DNA from: Neoconidiobolus thromboides FSU 785
Lineage: Eukaryota > Entomophthoromycota > Entomophthoromycetes > Entomophthorales > Neoconidiobolaceae
NCBI GenBank assembly: GCA_025603075.1
Contig: MU626312.1
Coordinates: forward strand, 51,851 to 115,850
DNA: 64,000 bases
Direction: 5' to 3'
In this document: positions 13,004 through 26,019 of the stretch, in pieces
How positions within the stretch are numbered: the stretch's first letter is position 1
Layout of the letters: each line of letters begins with the position of its first letter
Notes under the pieces: model-generated
What the model saw: only the letters and a program-made list of their open reading frames with translations
What the model was told of the DNA's origin: nothing
Database searches by the model: none
Translations under genes and position numbers: made by a program

Positions 13004-16000
13004 TTAATTTGGATCTTTGATTAACTAGAATAAAAATAATTAAATATATATATAATTCTATAAATAGAAAATTAACTTACTATTTCATTAATTTTATCAG
13101 ATAAAACAATTAATTCTTGTTGATCATAATTTGAAATTGTAGTTGATAATTCATTAAATAAAATATTGACACATTTAATAATATTAGATTGAAATTGAGG
13201 ACCATTACCAAATAAAATTTTAGGTTGTGAAGGTAAATGAATTGTCAAAAATTCCTTCATAAAAGTCAATAACTAAGATTAAATAGAATATTAATAAAAT
13301 TAAAATAAACTAATTTAATAATAATTAAACTTACATTTTCAATATTATTACTCTCTTTTTTATTTAATAAATTAATCTCTTCTCTTTTTAAATATTCCAT
13401 AAACATTGTTCTTAAACTACTTGATACTATCAATTCAATTCCAATATTCCATTTTAATTTAGCAAATTTAGTCTAAAATTAATAAATATAATATATATAT
13501 AATATATATATAAAAGATTAGTGTCAATAATAATATCATTAATGATTTACCATCATCCATAACCCAACAAAATGAAGACACCAATCTTTTTGTTCAAACA
13601 TTCTACGAATTATACTTTTACTTAATTGTATAAATTTTATCTAATTGATTATTGTTAGTCAATAAAAATAATTTAAAACAGAATATAGAATATTAAGCTA
13701 TTGAATACTTACTTTACGTTCCTCGTTACTAAATTGAAGATCACATCCTCTTAATATTATTTGAAGTATTAATAAATATTCAATTTCTTCATTAAAATTG
13801 ATTATAAATTTTTTTAATATTGTTAATGTCTAAATGATAATAACAAATTAATAAAATTAATATTAGTTAAAACAAAAAAACCTACTTCAATAATAATTTG
13901 ATCTAATATTAATAATGGGATGTAAGCAACCATATTTAACCATGAATTGATTAACATTAAATCTATTGAATTCTTATAAAATGAGCAATAATTATTCAAA
14001 CATTTTATAGAATTTGTTAATAATTTTTCAATTAAATTTATACTTAAATTTTCTTCTGAAAAACAATAAAATAATTGACTTAAACTTTTATACATCCATT
14101 TCTATTAAAATAAAATATTAAAATAATAATTATAATATAATTAGTTACCGTTAAGTAATTATTAGAATAAATCAAATGACTATTCTTATTAAATGCAGCT
14201 AAAATTACTTTTTCCATCTAATAAAATTAATAAATAACAATAACAATAAAATCAATTTTAAATAAGTTACTTTAGTATCATAGTTTTGATGTAAGTGAAT
14301 TTGATTTAAAGGTAAACAACTAGTTAATACTAATAGCTTTATTGGATCCGTTTCAAAATTTTTAATTATTAATAACATTTCTTTAGCTACAAATAGCTAA
14401 TATTTTAAATTATTATTGTTAATATTATTATTTGATATTTATGAATAACTTTACCCTCAACTCTCGACTTCCTTGTAATATAAATAAATGAATTAAATTA
14501 CCAATTCTTTCATATACTATTTCATTATCCAAATGTAAACATAACTAAAAAATAAAGTTATATAAATATAAGTATAAGTATAAGTATAAATATAAAAAAT
14601 AGACAATATTACCAAATGGGTTAATGCTTTAAAATGATCTAATTGTACCGATTCATTTAATCCTGAATAAACAATATTCCAAACTTTTATTATTAATTGA
14701 TAAGTAAAATAACCTCCATTTACAATGTAACTTAAAAATATTTGCTCCCATCTTCCTACTTTATATTTTTGATAAAATGATATTAATATTAATAAAGTTT
14801 GACTTAGTTGATGTTGAAATGATTCTATTTCATTTGATTCTGTTTCGTTACTAATATTTAAATAATAAACACTTATTATCTCATCTACTAATTTTAATAG
14901 GTTAGATAAAATACATGCTTGATCTTCATTAGTTAATTGAGAAGACAAATAAAGTAAAATATCCTCTTCGTTTGATAATACAAAATGTTGAATTACAAAT
15001 GAAATACAATTTAATTTCCCATAATTTAATATAATTCTATCATTATCATTAAAATTGATATTATATTTCAATTCAAATATTTGTTCAATTATTGTTATAT
15101 TGGAATTACTTTCAAAATAATTTTCAATAAAAAATTGTTGATTAAAATTAGTTTGTACTGTTCGATATGTTTCTTTAATTGAATCATTTAAATAATTACA
15201 ATTCATTATATAATGTTGATTATAAGGGAAATATCTAATAGTTAATTAATAATAATAAATAATAAATAATAATAAATTACTTACCCATTAATGTAAACTA
15301 AAATCATTCTTATTTGATTAAAAATATCATGTTTATTTTGTACTATTATACCATTTAAAACACATTTTTTAATTATTAAGAATAGTGAATAAAGTGTTTG
15401 AAAATAATAAACAAAAGAATCTTGTATTTTATCATCTTGATTCAATTGTAATAAATTGATTCCTTCTTTATCTTTTAAGAAAAGGTAAAGTTTTGTAATA
15501 ATCCCATAAATTAACTCTTTTAACTTGAAATATTATAAATTAATGGTTTCATGCAATAAAAAACTATACTTACTCTTAAATTATTAATAAAACTTGCTTT
15601 TAATGAGTTGATTTTAATCAATTTTAACACTTCTTTATAAATTTCTTTTCTGTATATTAATTCGTCACTTTGAATCTCCATAAGAGCAAATTGATTACAT
15701 ACTAAAATAGATTCATATTAATTAATTAATTAAAAATCAAATTCACTTACTATTTGCCAATGTATCTCCACTTGCATCTTTAATATTATCATCAGAATCT
15801 AATATCATATTAATCCCACCTAAAAACATAAAAATCTCGTTTTCCCAATTATTAAACTGTTCCTTAGAGTCCAATGGAATCTTATCTTTATATTCATACT
15901 TAAAAATAAGTTAATTAATACAAATAATATTATAAAATCTTACCATAAAGTGCAAATCCCTATTTATTTTTTTTAAAAATGTAACATAAATTCCAGCACT

Positions 16001-16334
16001 ATTTGTATAATCCCCAACAATGGTATCTAACCACATCAGTATTTTTCCACTAAGTAAAGATTGAACCTGAATTTTATAATGTCAAATCCATTTGAATCGA
16101 TGGTTAATACTCAAACTTACTTCTATGAATTTATTTATGTTAATTTCTTTGGTTTGCATTTCATTAAAAAAAGCGTCTATAATCAATTCAAACTAAATCA
16201 ATCATTAGCATTGAACATAAAAATCCAATTTCTCTTACTTTCAATTGAACTAATTTTAACTCTTTTTTAGCTTCTATTAATTCGTCTAATTGTTCGATTT
16301 CTAGACGATAATACTGAATCTCCATTGCTTCCAT
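13004..16334 (-). CDS. Multi-exon alpha-helical solenoid protein, unknown
   Basis: A chain of about 15 exons on the minus strand, separated by short GT-AG introns. The first exon begins MEAMEIQYYRLEIEQLDELI near 16334; the last ends near 13004 after ELIVLSDKINEI and LIKDPN. The pieces I could join in frame read LLSGKILMWLDTIVGDYTN, VYVTF/IYVTFLKKINRDLHFM, then long helix-rich blocks (for example 15206-14600), and finally FLTIHLPSQPKILFGNGPQ. No cysteine cluster, catalytic motif or membrane helix stands out. The repeated amphipathic helices suggest a HEAT/ARM-like solenoid such as an exportin or scaffold, but I do not recognise the family. The ATG at 16334 is the first Met in the open frame; its frame is open further upstream, so the start is uncertain. 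Low-complexity Asn/Ile content follows the AT-rich base composition. Confidence 0.7.
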
Positions 16335-17622
16335 TTTGAATTTGAATTTTATTGAAAGACAAAACTTAAGCTTTTCATTATTTAGATTCACAAAGGTTTC
16401 AATTTGCGCAGTTAATTGATAGAAACACGGATTAAATTAAAGCGTTAATTGGTGCTTTATTTTCTGCATTTTATTCAGTTGAATTTTTTAAAATATTGAA
16501 GGAACTCTATTTTTAAAATAATAATAATAAAAAATATATGCGGATGTTTTTTTAATTTCATCACTTTTTCCATTTTTAAGCGCTATTTGAATGGAATAAT
16601 TGTTAGTAAAAACTTTAAATAAAATATATTACTTTTTATAATCTTTTCTATAAAATCAATCTTAAAAATTTTAAAAATTGAAGTTACTGAAAAATAGCTA
16701 GTCACGTTATAAATTAGATTATGTCTGATTTTTATTATTTTATTTGAAATATTCAAAGTTATATTAATTTTTTGTTGTTTGGCATCTTTATTAAATATTG
16801 GGACTTTTAGGAAGTATTATATCATTTATAAAAATTAGATATCAAATAAAACTATACGTTAATTGATAAATCAATAAATAAAGTATAAGTAGCTTCCAAT
16901 TGAATCGATTTTTATTACACTATTGAAAAAAACAAGTGAATAATATCTTTTATGCCACTATATAAATTCGTTACAAATTAATCTTAGTTGATTTAAAACA
17001 GCCTACTTTCACATTGAATGTTAATAAATATGAGTGAAATTTTTTTAATAAAAATACTTTTGAGCAACTGATATATCCCTTTTCTTCTTTTCTAATTTGT
17101 CCCCTACTCTTCATTCTGGCCATTGAGCTTTCAACTAGCTAATTTTTTAATATAAATCTTCAGTTGATTACATTTAAACTTCTTCTAATGCCAGCTTCTC
17201 TTTACTCCATGCTCAATTAACTTATAAGATGATAATTAAATACATTAAATAAGATTTGGTAAGATCTACTAAATGTACTCTTGTGCTACAGTATGTCTCT
17301 TCAATCAAATGGTTTTTCTTGACTAGTTTTAATTTTATCTGGATTTTGAGTATCCGATTCTTCTAATCTTACTGATCTTTACATTTTACTACTATAATCA
17401 AAATACACAAAAACATCACTGTCTCAAGATTTTAACAAAAACAAAACATTCTAAAAACTTAATCTATTTAAATAAAAACAAGTTTATTATCATTTTTAAA
17501 ATATCATGATAAAATAGTTTAAAATTGCAAAATTGGTCTTTAAGATATTAAAAAGTGAAATCCATTCAATACTTCAAAGCTTAAAAATCTAATGCATGGA
17601 ACTCGGGCTAAACAATAGTTAG
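16335..17622. other. Intergenic AT-rich spacer with one repeat copy
   Basis: 1.29 kb between the 5' end of the solenoid gene and the 3' end of RAD21. It holds the degraded repeat at 16536-16629 and nothing else I can support. Confidence 0.65.
16536..16629 (+). mobile_element. Foldback/MITE-like repeat, copy C (decayed right end)
   Basis: Left end ATATGCGGATGTTTTTTT and centre TTTTTAAGCGCTATTTGAAT. The right arm has lost the CATCCCC terminus. Confidence 0.7.
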
Positions 17623-19556
17623 TTAAATGAAGTTTAAAATTGAAATTAACCCTACTTTTGCAGTAATATCAAAACTTTGATAAGCCGCACTTTGTTCTAC
17701 ATTGATATAATCTTTAGTTTTGAGTACTAAAAGTTCATAAAAGAGATTGACTGCAGTAGAACGTTTAGCCGTTTCATCCTTTAATTTATGTTAATAATAA
17801 TATACAAAATTTCATTATTTATTACCCTATCAACGATTTCATCAAAAGAAGCCGGTCCTTCAAGGTTAGATGTAAATAAATGACTGGATCGCTCTTCAAG
17901 ATTTTCTTTAATAAGCCTAACTGCAGTTAATGTACTTCTTGCAATACTTCCTAGTTGTTCATTTCCAATGATGTCATCTTCGGCAGTATCATTAAGCCCC
18001 TCGTTATTACGTGTATTATCACCACCTGTGAATAACATACTTTGTTCAACTATGGAAAAATATTAATATACAGAAAGGATAAATGCAGATAGGACCTACT
18101 GTAGTCTTCACGAACAGATCCTTGATCCTAAAATCAATTATTAAATATAATAAATTATAAGCTTTAAATTGAATTTACATTAAATGGGATAGATGAATAA
18201 TCCGATCCGTTACTTCCATCAGGTAAAATATCTCCTCCTTTTAAATTAATTAAATATACTTATTTTAAGTGGTAAGTTAAATTACCAGAAAAGGCATTAA
18301 TTGGGGAATTTAAATCCATGGGTGTTGTTGATTTAAATGGATCAATAGTAAAACGAGAAAATACTTCTTGGAGTTCTGGAATTAAATTAGATGGCCCTTG
18401 GGTATTCATAAAAGCACTTAATTCATTATTTTCAGTTGACCATGAAGTAAGATGTTTCTTAGATTGATGAAGACTTGAATCTTCAAAACCGGTATCGGTA
18501 ATAGTAATATCAGTAGTATCATTGATACTATTTTGAAATTCTTGATTACTATAAGAAGTAACTAAATCAACTAAATTCTTTCTTTTACGTAATAATGAAT
18601 TTTTCATATTTCTTGAATGAAGTAAAAAATCCAAATCTCCAGTGGATGCTGATCTTAGTTGTTCATCTAGTTCTTGATTTGGTGCTCCAGAGATATCAGG
18701 TATAGAGAAATCATGATTTAAACTACTCCCGAATCCTCCAGGAGTAATATTTAAATCAGTATTAGAATCAAATAATGGTGATTTATTTGATTTATTGAAG
18801 TCACCTTGATTAGTACTAAGTTGAAGTCCTTGCATTTCGCCTGTAAGACGACCTGCTTCATAACTATCAGCTGAATCAGGCACTAATAATCCAAAGTCTA
18901 AACCAATAGGAAGGTTTGGTTCATCGTCTGGTAAATCAAACGCTTGATATCCTTCAGAGCCAAATCCTGTATCTCCTCCTCCGAAACCAGCTATAGTGAT
19001 ATCTTTGGTCTTTGAAAACGTTGCATGTAAGCCATGAGATTCCATTTCCCAATGTCTAAATATAAAATTAGAAATTAAAAATTAGATTTATGTCTAAAAT
19101 TACCTTAAATTATAATCAGGATCTGGCATTACAATAGAAAATTCAGTAATGGCATCTGGTATAGTGATGGAACTAGGGTTGGCAAAATGTTGATCAGCTG
19201 GAAGATCAATTGAACCCGGACGAAAAGATAATTTTAATTTCATGTTAGCATCAGTACATTCTTCCAATAAGTACTTAGCTTTTCTAGAATAAATACGAAC
19301 TACACCTAGTAAAAGTTGGCCAGATAGTCTTAAAGCCATTGGGGGAACTTCTCCACTTGTCATTTTACCTATAAAGTTATCGTTAGTTAAATCCTTAATC
19401 AATTTCTACTATATAATTACTGGTTGATTCCACAATGTTAATTGAAAGAAGCTGAGATTTAGTAAGCTTTTTTTCCATATGAGAAGCAAGCCATATCTTG
19501 GCTAAAGCCCCATCCTTATCATCTCCAGATAATAATATTGCTTGCGAAAAAAACAT
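17623..19556 (-). CDS. RAD21: RAD21/SCC1 mitotic cohesin kleisin
   Basis: Seven exons: 19556-19421, 19368-19104, 19055-18286, 18237-18179, 18127-18100, 18049-17826, 17778-17623. They sum to 545 residues in a consistent frame. The N-terminal kleisin domain, which binds the Smc3 neck, is textbook: GALAKIWLASHMEKKLTKSQ, then ALRLSGQLLLGVVRIYSRKA and YLLEECTDANMKLKLSFRPG. A Ser/Asp/Gly-rich middle follows with possible separase sites, though I did not assign one. The C-terminal winged helix that binds Smc1 appears as RSTAVNLFYELLVLKTKDYI and VEQSAAYQSFDITAKV. This closes the cohesin ring in mitosis. The wording of the first 100 residues favours Rad21/Scc1 over meiotic Rec8. The last few residues (LISILNFI) are uncertain because a further short intron is possible. 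Confidence 0.92.
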
Positions 19557-20301
19557 TTAAACTTTGGTGCAATATGTTAAGAATAACTATTATATAATAA
19601 TAGTCGTTCTATTTATACTTTTATTTTAAAAGTTAAGTCTATCTTCTTTGTAATTGGATAATTGAGAAAAATAGAATACCCAATCATATTATCTATTCTT
19701 AGAATTAATACTTTTAATTTGGGATCGTTTCTATTACGTCTTTTTATGACTATTGGCTGTTTATACAACTCCATTTTTTTTTAAAATTCGTGTCGATTTT
19801 TGGCGAATTATTTTCCTCTATTCTTACAATTTTCAAAAATTTGAAAAACCAATCAGATAATAATTACAATTACTGAAAAAAGGAACATATGGGGATGTAA
19901 CTTATGTTTGAAAATTTTACTATAGATTTTTCTGTTCAAATAGCACTTGAAAGATAGGAAAAATGATAAAGCCAAAAAAAAACAATCCCATATTAAAAGT
20001 AGGAGGCAAGACGCTGTTTAAAAACCTTTACATTACTAATTTTGAAAAGCTGTATTTTACTGTTTTCATCTTATTATAGTATCAATTGTTTCAAAATAAT
20101 AATTAAAAGGTATATAGTTATTTTTTAAAATTTTTTATCATAAATAAGCTACTTAATTTTTTATTAAAATAAAATTAAAATAGTAAGACTAATTTATAAC
20201 TGATTCAATCAGCCTGAAAAATGAAATAGTCATAAAGAAAAAATTAACATTTTGAGTAGTTTCATTTAATATTATATCACGACTACTAAAAACCAATTTA
20301 T
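19557..20301. other. Intergenic spacer with one repeat copy
   Basis: 745 bp upstream of RAD21 and downstream of TYR1, holding the foldback repeat at 19887-19993. Confidence 0.65.
19887..19993 (-). mobile_element. Foldback/MITE-like repeat, copy D
   Basis: Starts ATATGGGGATGT and ends CAATCCCATAT, 107 bp. The centre is TTCAAATAGCACTTGAAAG. Confidence 0.8.
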
Positions 20302-22257
20302 TTAACTCGATTTCTTAGTATTCTTAATAATCAACTCAAACATTTGACTTGACATTAATTGTCCTTCCTTTAATCTCGATTCGAAAAAATTTTGAATATT
20401 TAAAAATTTCTTTTTGTAAGATTCCATAACTCCCAGATTAATCGTTTGTGCCCAAGATTGTGTAGCTGAAAAGAACTAGATAAGAATGTTATATTGTCAA
20501 ATTATTACTAAATTATTTATGTTTAAATTTACGCTCAAATCATCTAATCTTATTTCTTTATCATGTAAAGCACAGTCCATTGTTTCATTTAATAACTCAT
20601 AGTTAGTAAATAAATATTCAACAATGCCTAACCAGACTCTGAATGGAGGTGTTTGGCATACAATATGGTTGTAGGGATCGATTTTCATTTGATACCACGA
20701 ATCTACCTATTAATTATTAAATATTATTGCCTATTACATTAATTATCATAATTACTATTGCTAATAAAGATAAATGGGAATTTGGTTTCTTTTCTTGAGG
20801 TGGTACTTTGGCCATTGAAAATTGATCCAAGATATCATTTGATAATAATAAATCTTTTAAAGCTTCTTTAGACATAAATTTTTCTTTAAAGATATATTTT
20901 CCTGCCTAAAAATTAGTTATGTAAAGAATGATATATATAAAAGATATTGTATAGAATAAATGTAATGATTAATTAATAAATGCTTACTTCCAATATCCTA
21001 TCCTTAAACTCATCTTCTTTTTCTTGAATCATAAGCTCAAACAATGATTTAACTGATTCTGCATATTGTAACACTTGCTTTTTAGCACTTGGATTCAAAA
21101 GAGCCAAACCTAACAAAAAATTAAAAATTTATAAAGGTCAACAAAATAGCTCAATTACCTGCATAAACGTGCCATTTGTTACTGAAGATTCGAAGCATAA
21201 CATTGACCTTGGCATTTTCTATCCCTCCAACATAAGATTTGGTTTCCCACTTTAAAATATATTGTGGTTAAGTTCTGGTATTAATTTGAAATCTTGACTT
21301 ACAGGAAACATTTTTCGTGACATCCAAGCGGCGCCCATACTATTCAGCGTTAATTTAAATAAAAAAAATACAACATATGTTACCTTATAAAAGCTAAATG
21401 AGTTACAGCTTGTGTATTAGCAGTGATACTGTAGTGGATTAAATGAAATTAAAATTGAAACAAAATGATTACTCATCGTGTTCTTTGTAGTTCAACTCAA
21501 TTAAGTTGGATTTGAGACTCTTCAATACTTCTAAGATTATCTTTTTACTTTTTTCACTATTTCGATACTCAATGAATGCCTTTTAAAGTTTAAATCCTTA
21601 TTTAAGCTGTTACTTAATTGTCTTACTAATGGCTGCTCTACAGGATTAATCTTAGGTCCGTGCATAGAGTGACAAGTAATTATCTCCACATCTTTTGGTA
21701 AGTATTTTTCAAAAGCCGCAATCTCAGGTGCCTTTACTGAAGTCTAGGTATTTATGAAACTATAATTAATCATATATTTTTTACATTTCTCTTACCTGTC
21801 CTGCTACTATAGCACCTACTTTAGTGGCTATTTATTTGCTTAATCGATTTTTTATTAATGTAGGATAATAGTCACCTGGTCCATATAATCCTACCACTTT
21901 GTCCAGGTTCTCTGCTTCTACAGAATAGATGATAAAATCACTTTGTCGTGATACTAGATACCCATCTTTTAATACTTTGATACCGCTACCGACTATATTT
22001 TTTTAGAGTTATATAGGTGTGTTATTAGTTATGGTTTTTTTACCAGGGTATTTTGATAGTAACTCATCATACTTGGAAGGCAAATCACATATGTTTATAC
22101 TAAAGATGTATAAAATTAAAAAAAATTGAAATTCATAAACTTACTTTTTCCAACCATTTGAACGAAACTGAGTTGCGTAGAGTTGTCCCATATCTCCTGC
22201 TCCTATTATTCCTATTTCAAAGTTTTGTTTCAGTTGCTCTATTTCTTGCCCATTCAT
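20302..22257 (-). CDS. TYR1: Prephenate dehydrogenase (tyrosine biosynthesis)
   Basis: Catalyses NADP-dependent oxidative decarboxylation of prephenate to 4-hydroxyphenylpyruvate. About nine to ten short exons on the minus strand, from ATG at 22257 to TAA at 20302. The N terminus has the Rossmann motif EIGIIGAGDMGQLYATQFRS (GxGxxG). It is followed by LVSRQSDFIIYSVEAENLD, TSVKAPEIAAFEKYLPKD and VEIITCHSMHGPKINPVEQP, which match yeast Tyr1 almost word for word. The C-terminal helical domain is seen in IDPYNHIVCQTPPFRVWLGI, VEYLFTNYELLNETMDCALH and DKEIRLDDL. It closes with SWAQTINLGVMESYKKKF and a Lys-rich end. Hydroxyisobutyrate-type dehydrogenases share only the Rossmann motif, so they are excluded. 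The exact inner splice sites were not all fixed. Confidence 0.93.
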
Positions 22258-22567
22258 TTTAGTTCTTATTTAATGCACTAGTTATGTAGTTTTTTTGATA
22301 GTTTAGTAAAAAAAGATAATTTAGATTGTATTTAAGCTTAATTACATCACCCCTTTTTCTTCTAAACAACTTTATTCCTGGATTTAAATTACCGATTAAA
22401 CAGTTTAAAAAATACAATTAAGTCCAAATAAATTTATTAAACAGTGATTTTTATTATTAAAAAAATATGCTTTTTAAACAAAACTAATTCAATACTCTTA
22501 TAAATTTAATACAAATAATTAAAATTAAGCATAGCTTATTGTTACTACATAATAGCTAAGGCTTATA
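22258..22567. other. Intergenic spacer TYR1-STS1
   Basis: 310 bp between the TYR1 start and the STS1 stop, both on the minus strand. I see nothing in it beyond A/T runs. Confidence 0.6.
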
Positions 22568-23548
22568 TTAATTCAAATGATTAGGAAATGATCTGAAATT
22601 ATCACTATGTGGCATAGGGCCGATTCCAATAACCCATCCTAGCTTATTTTGAAATAAATAAATAGTCGCAACAAATTCTCCATTTGAAATAGAATTATGA
22701 CGATCTAAATCTGTTGCCCAATCAGTTACTAAAGCTCTTCCAAATAATTTTCCTTCCTTCATTTTAGTGCTAGCTATTTCAATACCTAGATTCCAATATT
22801 CTACTAATTTTAAATAACATTCTTTTTTGAATTGATTGTCTGCCTCATGATCCCAATTGGGTAGCCGATGTACTAAATCTGTAGCTAATCTCAAAAAGTT
22901 GAATATCATACTTGGCATATCTTTTTCTGCTGTAAAAAAGTGGTCGGCATATTGTATCATTGATTCCTATTAATACTTAGTTTGGTCCATAAAAACAAAA
23001 AAATATCTTACTCTTAGCTCAATTAATCTTGGCCTAACTCTAGTAAAAGAATATCGATCTCTGTTTTGCCCATCTCTATTAAATGGGAATGACTCATGTA
23101 CTCTCTTTTCTAGGTTAGAAAAGGCAAACGATACCGATTGGATAGTTGGACGTGGAACAGCAGCTAAAAAGTCAGAACGTAAGCCAGGATTAGCTTCAGT
23201 TACTTTTTCAACTACTTCAAGAAGATCGTCTCTTGATAATGAGTCTAAAAGATAAGTTAAAGTCTTTTGAGAAACCAACTCTTTGCGATATCTCTTTTTT
23301 ATTCCCTTAATACGAAGCACTGCTGGTGGGGTATTATTAAAATGTTCATTGTTTGATACTGGAGAGCTGATTGATTCTTGATTATTTCTACGTCCATAGT
23401 CTTCATTTTCTGGTGAAAAGGAACGCTTGTTGGATTCAGGAGCATGTTGAACTTCTTGAGTACTTTGAGAGGCGAAATTAAAAGTATTTTGATTGATACT
23501 AGAAGTACTTGTGCCGAAAGCTCCAAAAACTGGTTGATGAGTGGCCAT
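22568..23548 (-). CDS. STS1: Sts1/Cut8, nuclear proteasome tethering factor
   Basis: Two exons, 23548-23012 and 22966-22568, give 311 residues. After a flexible N terminus comes a basic stretch (RIKGIKKRYRKELVSQKTL) that fits a nuclear-localisation and proteasome-binding segment. Next is the dimerisation region TYLLDSLSRDDLLEVVEKVT with GLRSDFLAAVPRPTIQSVSF (the family motif is PRPT). The six-helix lipid-binding bundle follows: RVRPRLIELR, then after the intron YADHFFTAEKDMPSMIFNFL, DLVHRLPNWDHEADNQFKKE and the closing NKLGWVIGIG. The family holds 26S proteasomes at the nuclear envelope and is fungus-specific in distribution. The first ATG gives MATHQPVFGAFG, typical for the family. Confidence 0.9.
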
Positions 23549-24831
23549 ATAATTAAATTTATAAAATAAACAAAAAAATAAAAAGCGTTAAATTTCTTAT
23601 TTTCTAATTTATTGTTAAGTACTAAGCATTCCAAAAGCCAAAATTGAAATTCATTGTTTAAACTGCAAATCATTGGTGGTTCACTGAATAATGATTGGGC
23701 AATAACAACAAATTGCATTTATATTATTTCAATATTTAACCAAAAAACAGCACAAGAAATTGACCTACGACTTTACTGGTTTTAGCTATAATAATAGTGT
23801 GATTGGTCAAGTATCAATTTAACTCCTTCACCACACATATTCGGCTCAAAAACAGTAACGTTACTATATACTAAAATATTACTGCTTTATCATATCCTAA
23901 AAAAATAAAAAAAAATTTGAAATAACATTATCAAGTGTTTAGATTTAAATAAAGTTATTTCTTTAAACTTTTATAAAAAATAAGCTATTTCCATTACTTT
24001 AGCATTTTTACTAGGCAGAGAGATTATTGGTTAAATAGGTACTAGTTTTAATTTTAAGCCCCCTAAATTTAAATATTATTTAATGCTACATAGCTTTAAA
24101 ACAAGGAAGCGTAAAGCAAGAAAATTAAGCAAGAAAAGCATAAAAATATAAAACAAGTAGAAAATAAGAAAACAGTAAGTTGCTGTTTACACTTTAGGAC
24201 AATGCCCGAATATAAATAAGTCCTTATGTTTTAAGTAATAGCATCAACCTCAATACAATAAAACTACAAATTAACTTATGAAATACTTTAGCCTGACTAT
24301 TATTAAATTTTTATTTGAAATAATACTCTACAACTATGATGGCTATTGGGGGACAAGCATTAGTATATTATTGTACATGCTAAATTTTTACAAACAATAA
24401 AAATTATTCTCTTCTTTCCAGCTTTATTTTTGCTTCTAGATAGAGAATGAGTGATAGTTGGATAGATCACTGTAAGGACTTTTCTATAATAAAAGACTAC
24501 AAATATTAGTTTTAGCAACAATCTATATCTATTAATAATAGGGTGCTTAACAACAAATTTTAGAACAATATATAACTATTATTAATAATTCTAACTTTTA
24601 AGGTTGCAATCTGGTGTAGTATTAAATACCAGCATTTTATCATAGCTTAATAGCTTATTGTCTAATTATTATATATCTCAATGACTGTTAAGCAATATTT
24701 AAAATCCGTAGCAACCAATAAGATCCATAAAAATAACAATAAAATATTAAAAACGAAGGCTAATTTATTGAATCCAGCCTTTAAATTGAAATTTCAATAA
24801 TATCGTTCAACAAACAGAAGTACCTTAAAAA
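23549..24831. other. Intergenic AT-rich spacer
   Basis: 1.28 kb of divergent intergenic DNA between STS1 and the charged orphan. I see no repeat-family copy, RNA gene or ORF of note. Confidence 0.65.
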
Positions 24832-25974
24832 ATGGGGCCATCAAATAGTAAAGAAAGGCAGGAAGTAAAAGTAACAAGGAGTGATCTTAATGGGAACAAA
24901 ATGAAAGAGGGAGATGCAACTAAAAGATCATTGAGTGATATCAATACTCAAGATAGAAAAGGACTTTCTAATTTAACAAAGATTTTGACAGAATATCATA
25001 AAACATTAAAGCAAAGTAAGAAAGCAATGGTTACTGCGAGTGTTGGGGAAAGCACAAACGAAAATGAAGTAAGTAAAGACAATATAAGTAAGGATGATAG
25101 TACGTCAGCCGCAAACGGAATTGGTATGAATGATATCAAGAGCAAAGAGAATGTGAGAAAGGAAATAAATAATACTGGCGAAATCAAAAAACATGAAGAA
25201 ATGAATAACAAAAGCAATACAAAAGAAAGTGAGATAACCATATTAAAAGAATATCCAACCGATTTTGAAAAAGAAATAACAGATAATAAGATGAATGAAA
25301 AAACGAAAAGCGATTTATTGGTAGTAAGTTCTGTATTTAAAAAGATGGCAAATAAAATAAAAGGAATGAGAAGTGATGAGGACAGAGAGGAGGAGGAAAA
25401 GCAAGGTAACGATAATGAAAAGGAGGAAAGCAGTAATGAGAATAAAAAGAAAAAGAAAGAAGAAAATGTTGAGAAGGAGGAAGAACAAAAAGAACATCAA
25501 AAGCAATTAGAAGCAATAAGAAAGTATTTAAAAAACATAGCGCAAAAGAAAAAGGAACAGAAAGAAAGAGATAAGCTAGAAAACAAAAAGATAATGATTG
25601 AAGACGACGACGCTATTTATGAACAGAATAAAATTAATAAGATTTATATAATTGGAAGTAAAGCATATAAAAGGAAAAGATATGAACAAATCAAAAGGGT
25701 AGGTAGCATTGAAGAAGCTAAGGATAAGATTAAGCGCATCGATTCAGGAAATACTGGGCTACTAAAATTAAGCAAGCAGAGTGTATATAGTGAGAAAGTT
25801 CGTATAAATCATTTTAACAATAATGCCCAAAATTACGAAATTGGAATCATAAATATAGATAAGGATAGTGATAGTGTGAGCTACGGTAATTCAAGTAAGG
25901 GAAAAAATGCTAATAAAGTGGATTCTAGTGGTTTTAATAATGATAGTAATGATATAGTAAATAATAAAAAGTAA
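24832..25974 (+). CDS. Highly charged Lys/Glu-rich orphan protein
   Basis: Intronless ORF of 380 residues with a good downstream stop. It starts MGPSNSKERQEVKVTRSDLN. About residues 185-250 are a dense Lys/Glu segment (EKEESSNENKKKKKEENVEK, then EQKERDKLENKK), likely helical or coiled coil. A less biased patch lies at about 262-300: IYEQNKINKIYIIGSKAYKR, then KRVGSIEEAKDKIKRIDS. The tail is Ser/Asn-rich. I recognise no domain. Glycine at position 2 might suggest N-myristoylation, but proline at position 3 argues against it. Codon choice is A-rich like the neighbours, so I see no sign of transfer. It may be a lineage-specific protein; the long open frame in 25%-GC DNA makes a chance ORF unlikely. 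Confidence 0.6.
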   Translation: MGPSNSKERQEVKVTRSDLNGNKMKEGDATKRSLSDINTQDRKGLSNLTKILTEYHKTLKQSKKAMVTASVGESTNENEVSKDNISKDDSTSAANGIGMNDIKSKENVRKEINNTGEIKKHEEMNNKSNTKESEITILKEYPTDFEKEITDNKMNEKTKSDLLVVSSVFKKMANKIKGMRSDEDREEEEKQGNDNEKEESSNENKKKKKEENVEKEEEQKEHQKQLEAIRKYLKNIAQKKKEQKERDKLENKKIMIEDDDAIYEQNKINKIYIIGSKAYKRKRYEQIKRVGSIEEAKDKIKRIDSGNTGLLKLSKQSVYSEKVRINHFNNNAQNYEIGIINIDKDSDSVSYGNSSKGKNANKVDSSGFNNDSNDIVNNKK

Positions 25975-26019
25975 ATCAAAACTTTTAGTTTAAACAAAAA
26001 TAAACAAATTAAGTAATAG

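Noticed and set aside
17623-19556. REC8 instead of RAD21
   Set aside because: The N-terminal wording GALAKIWLASH...KKLTKSQ and LLLGVVRIYSRKAKYLL matches mitotic Rad21/Scc1 more closely.
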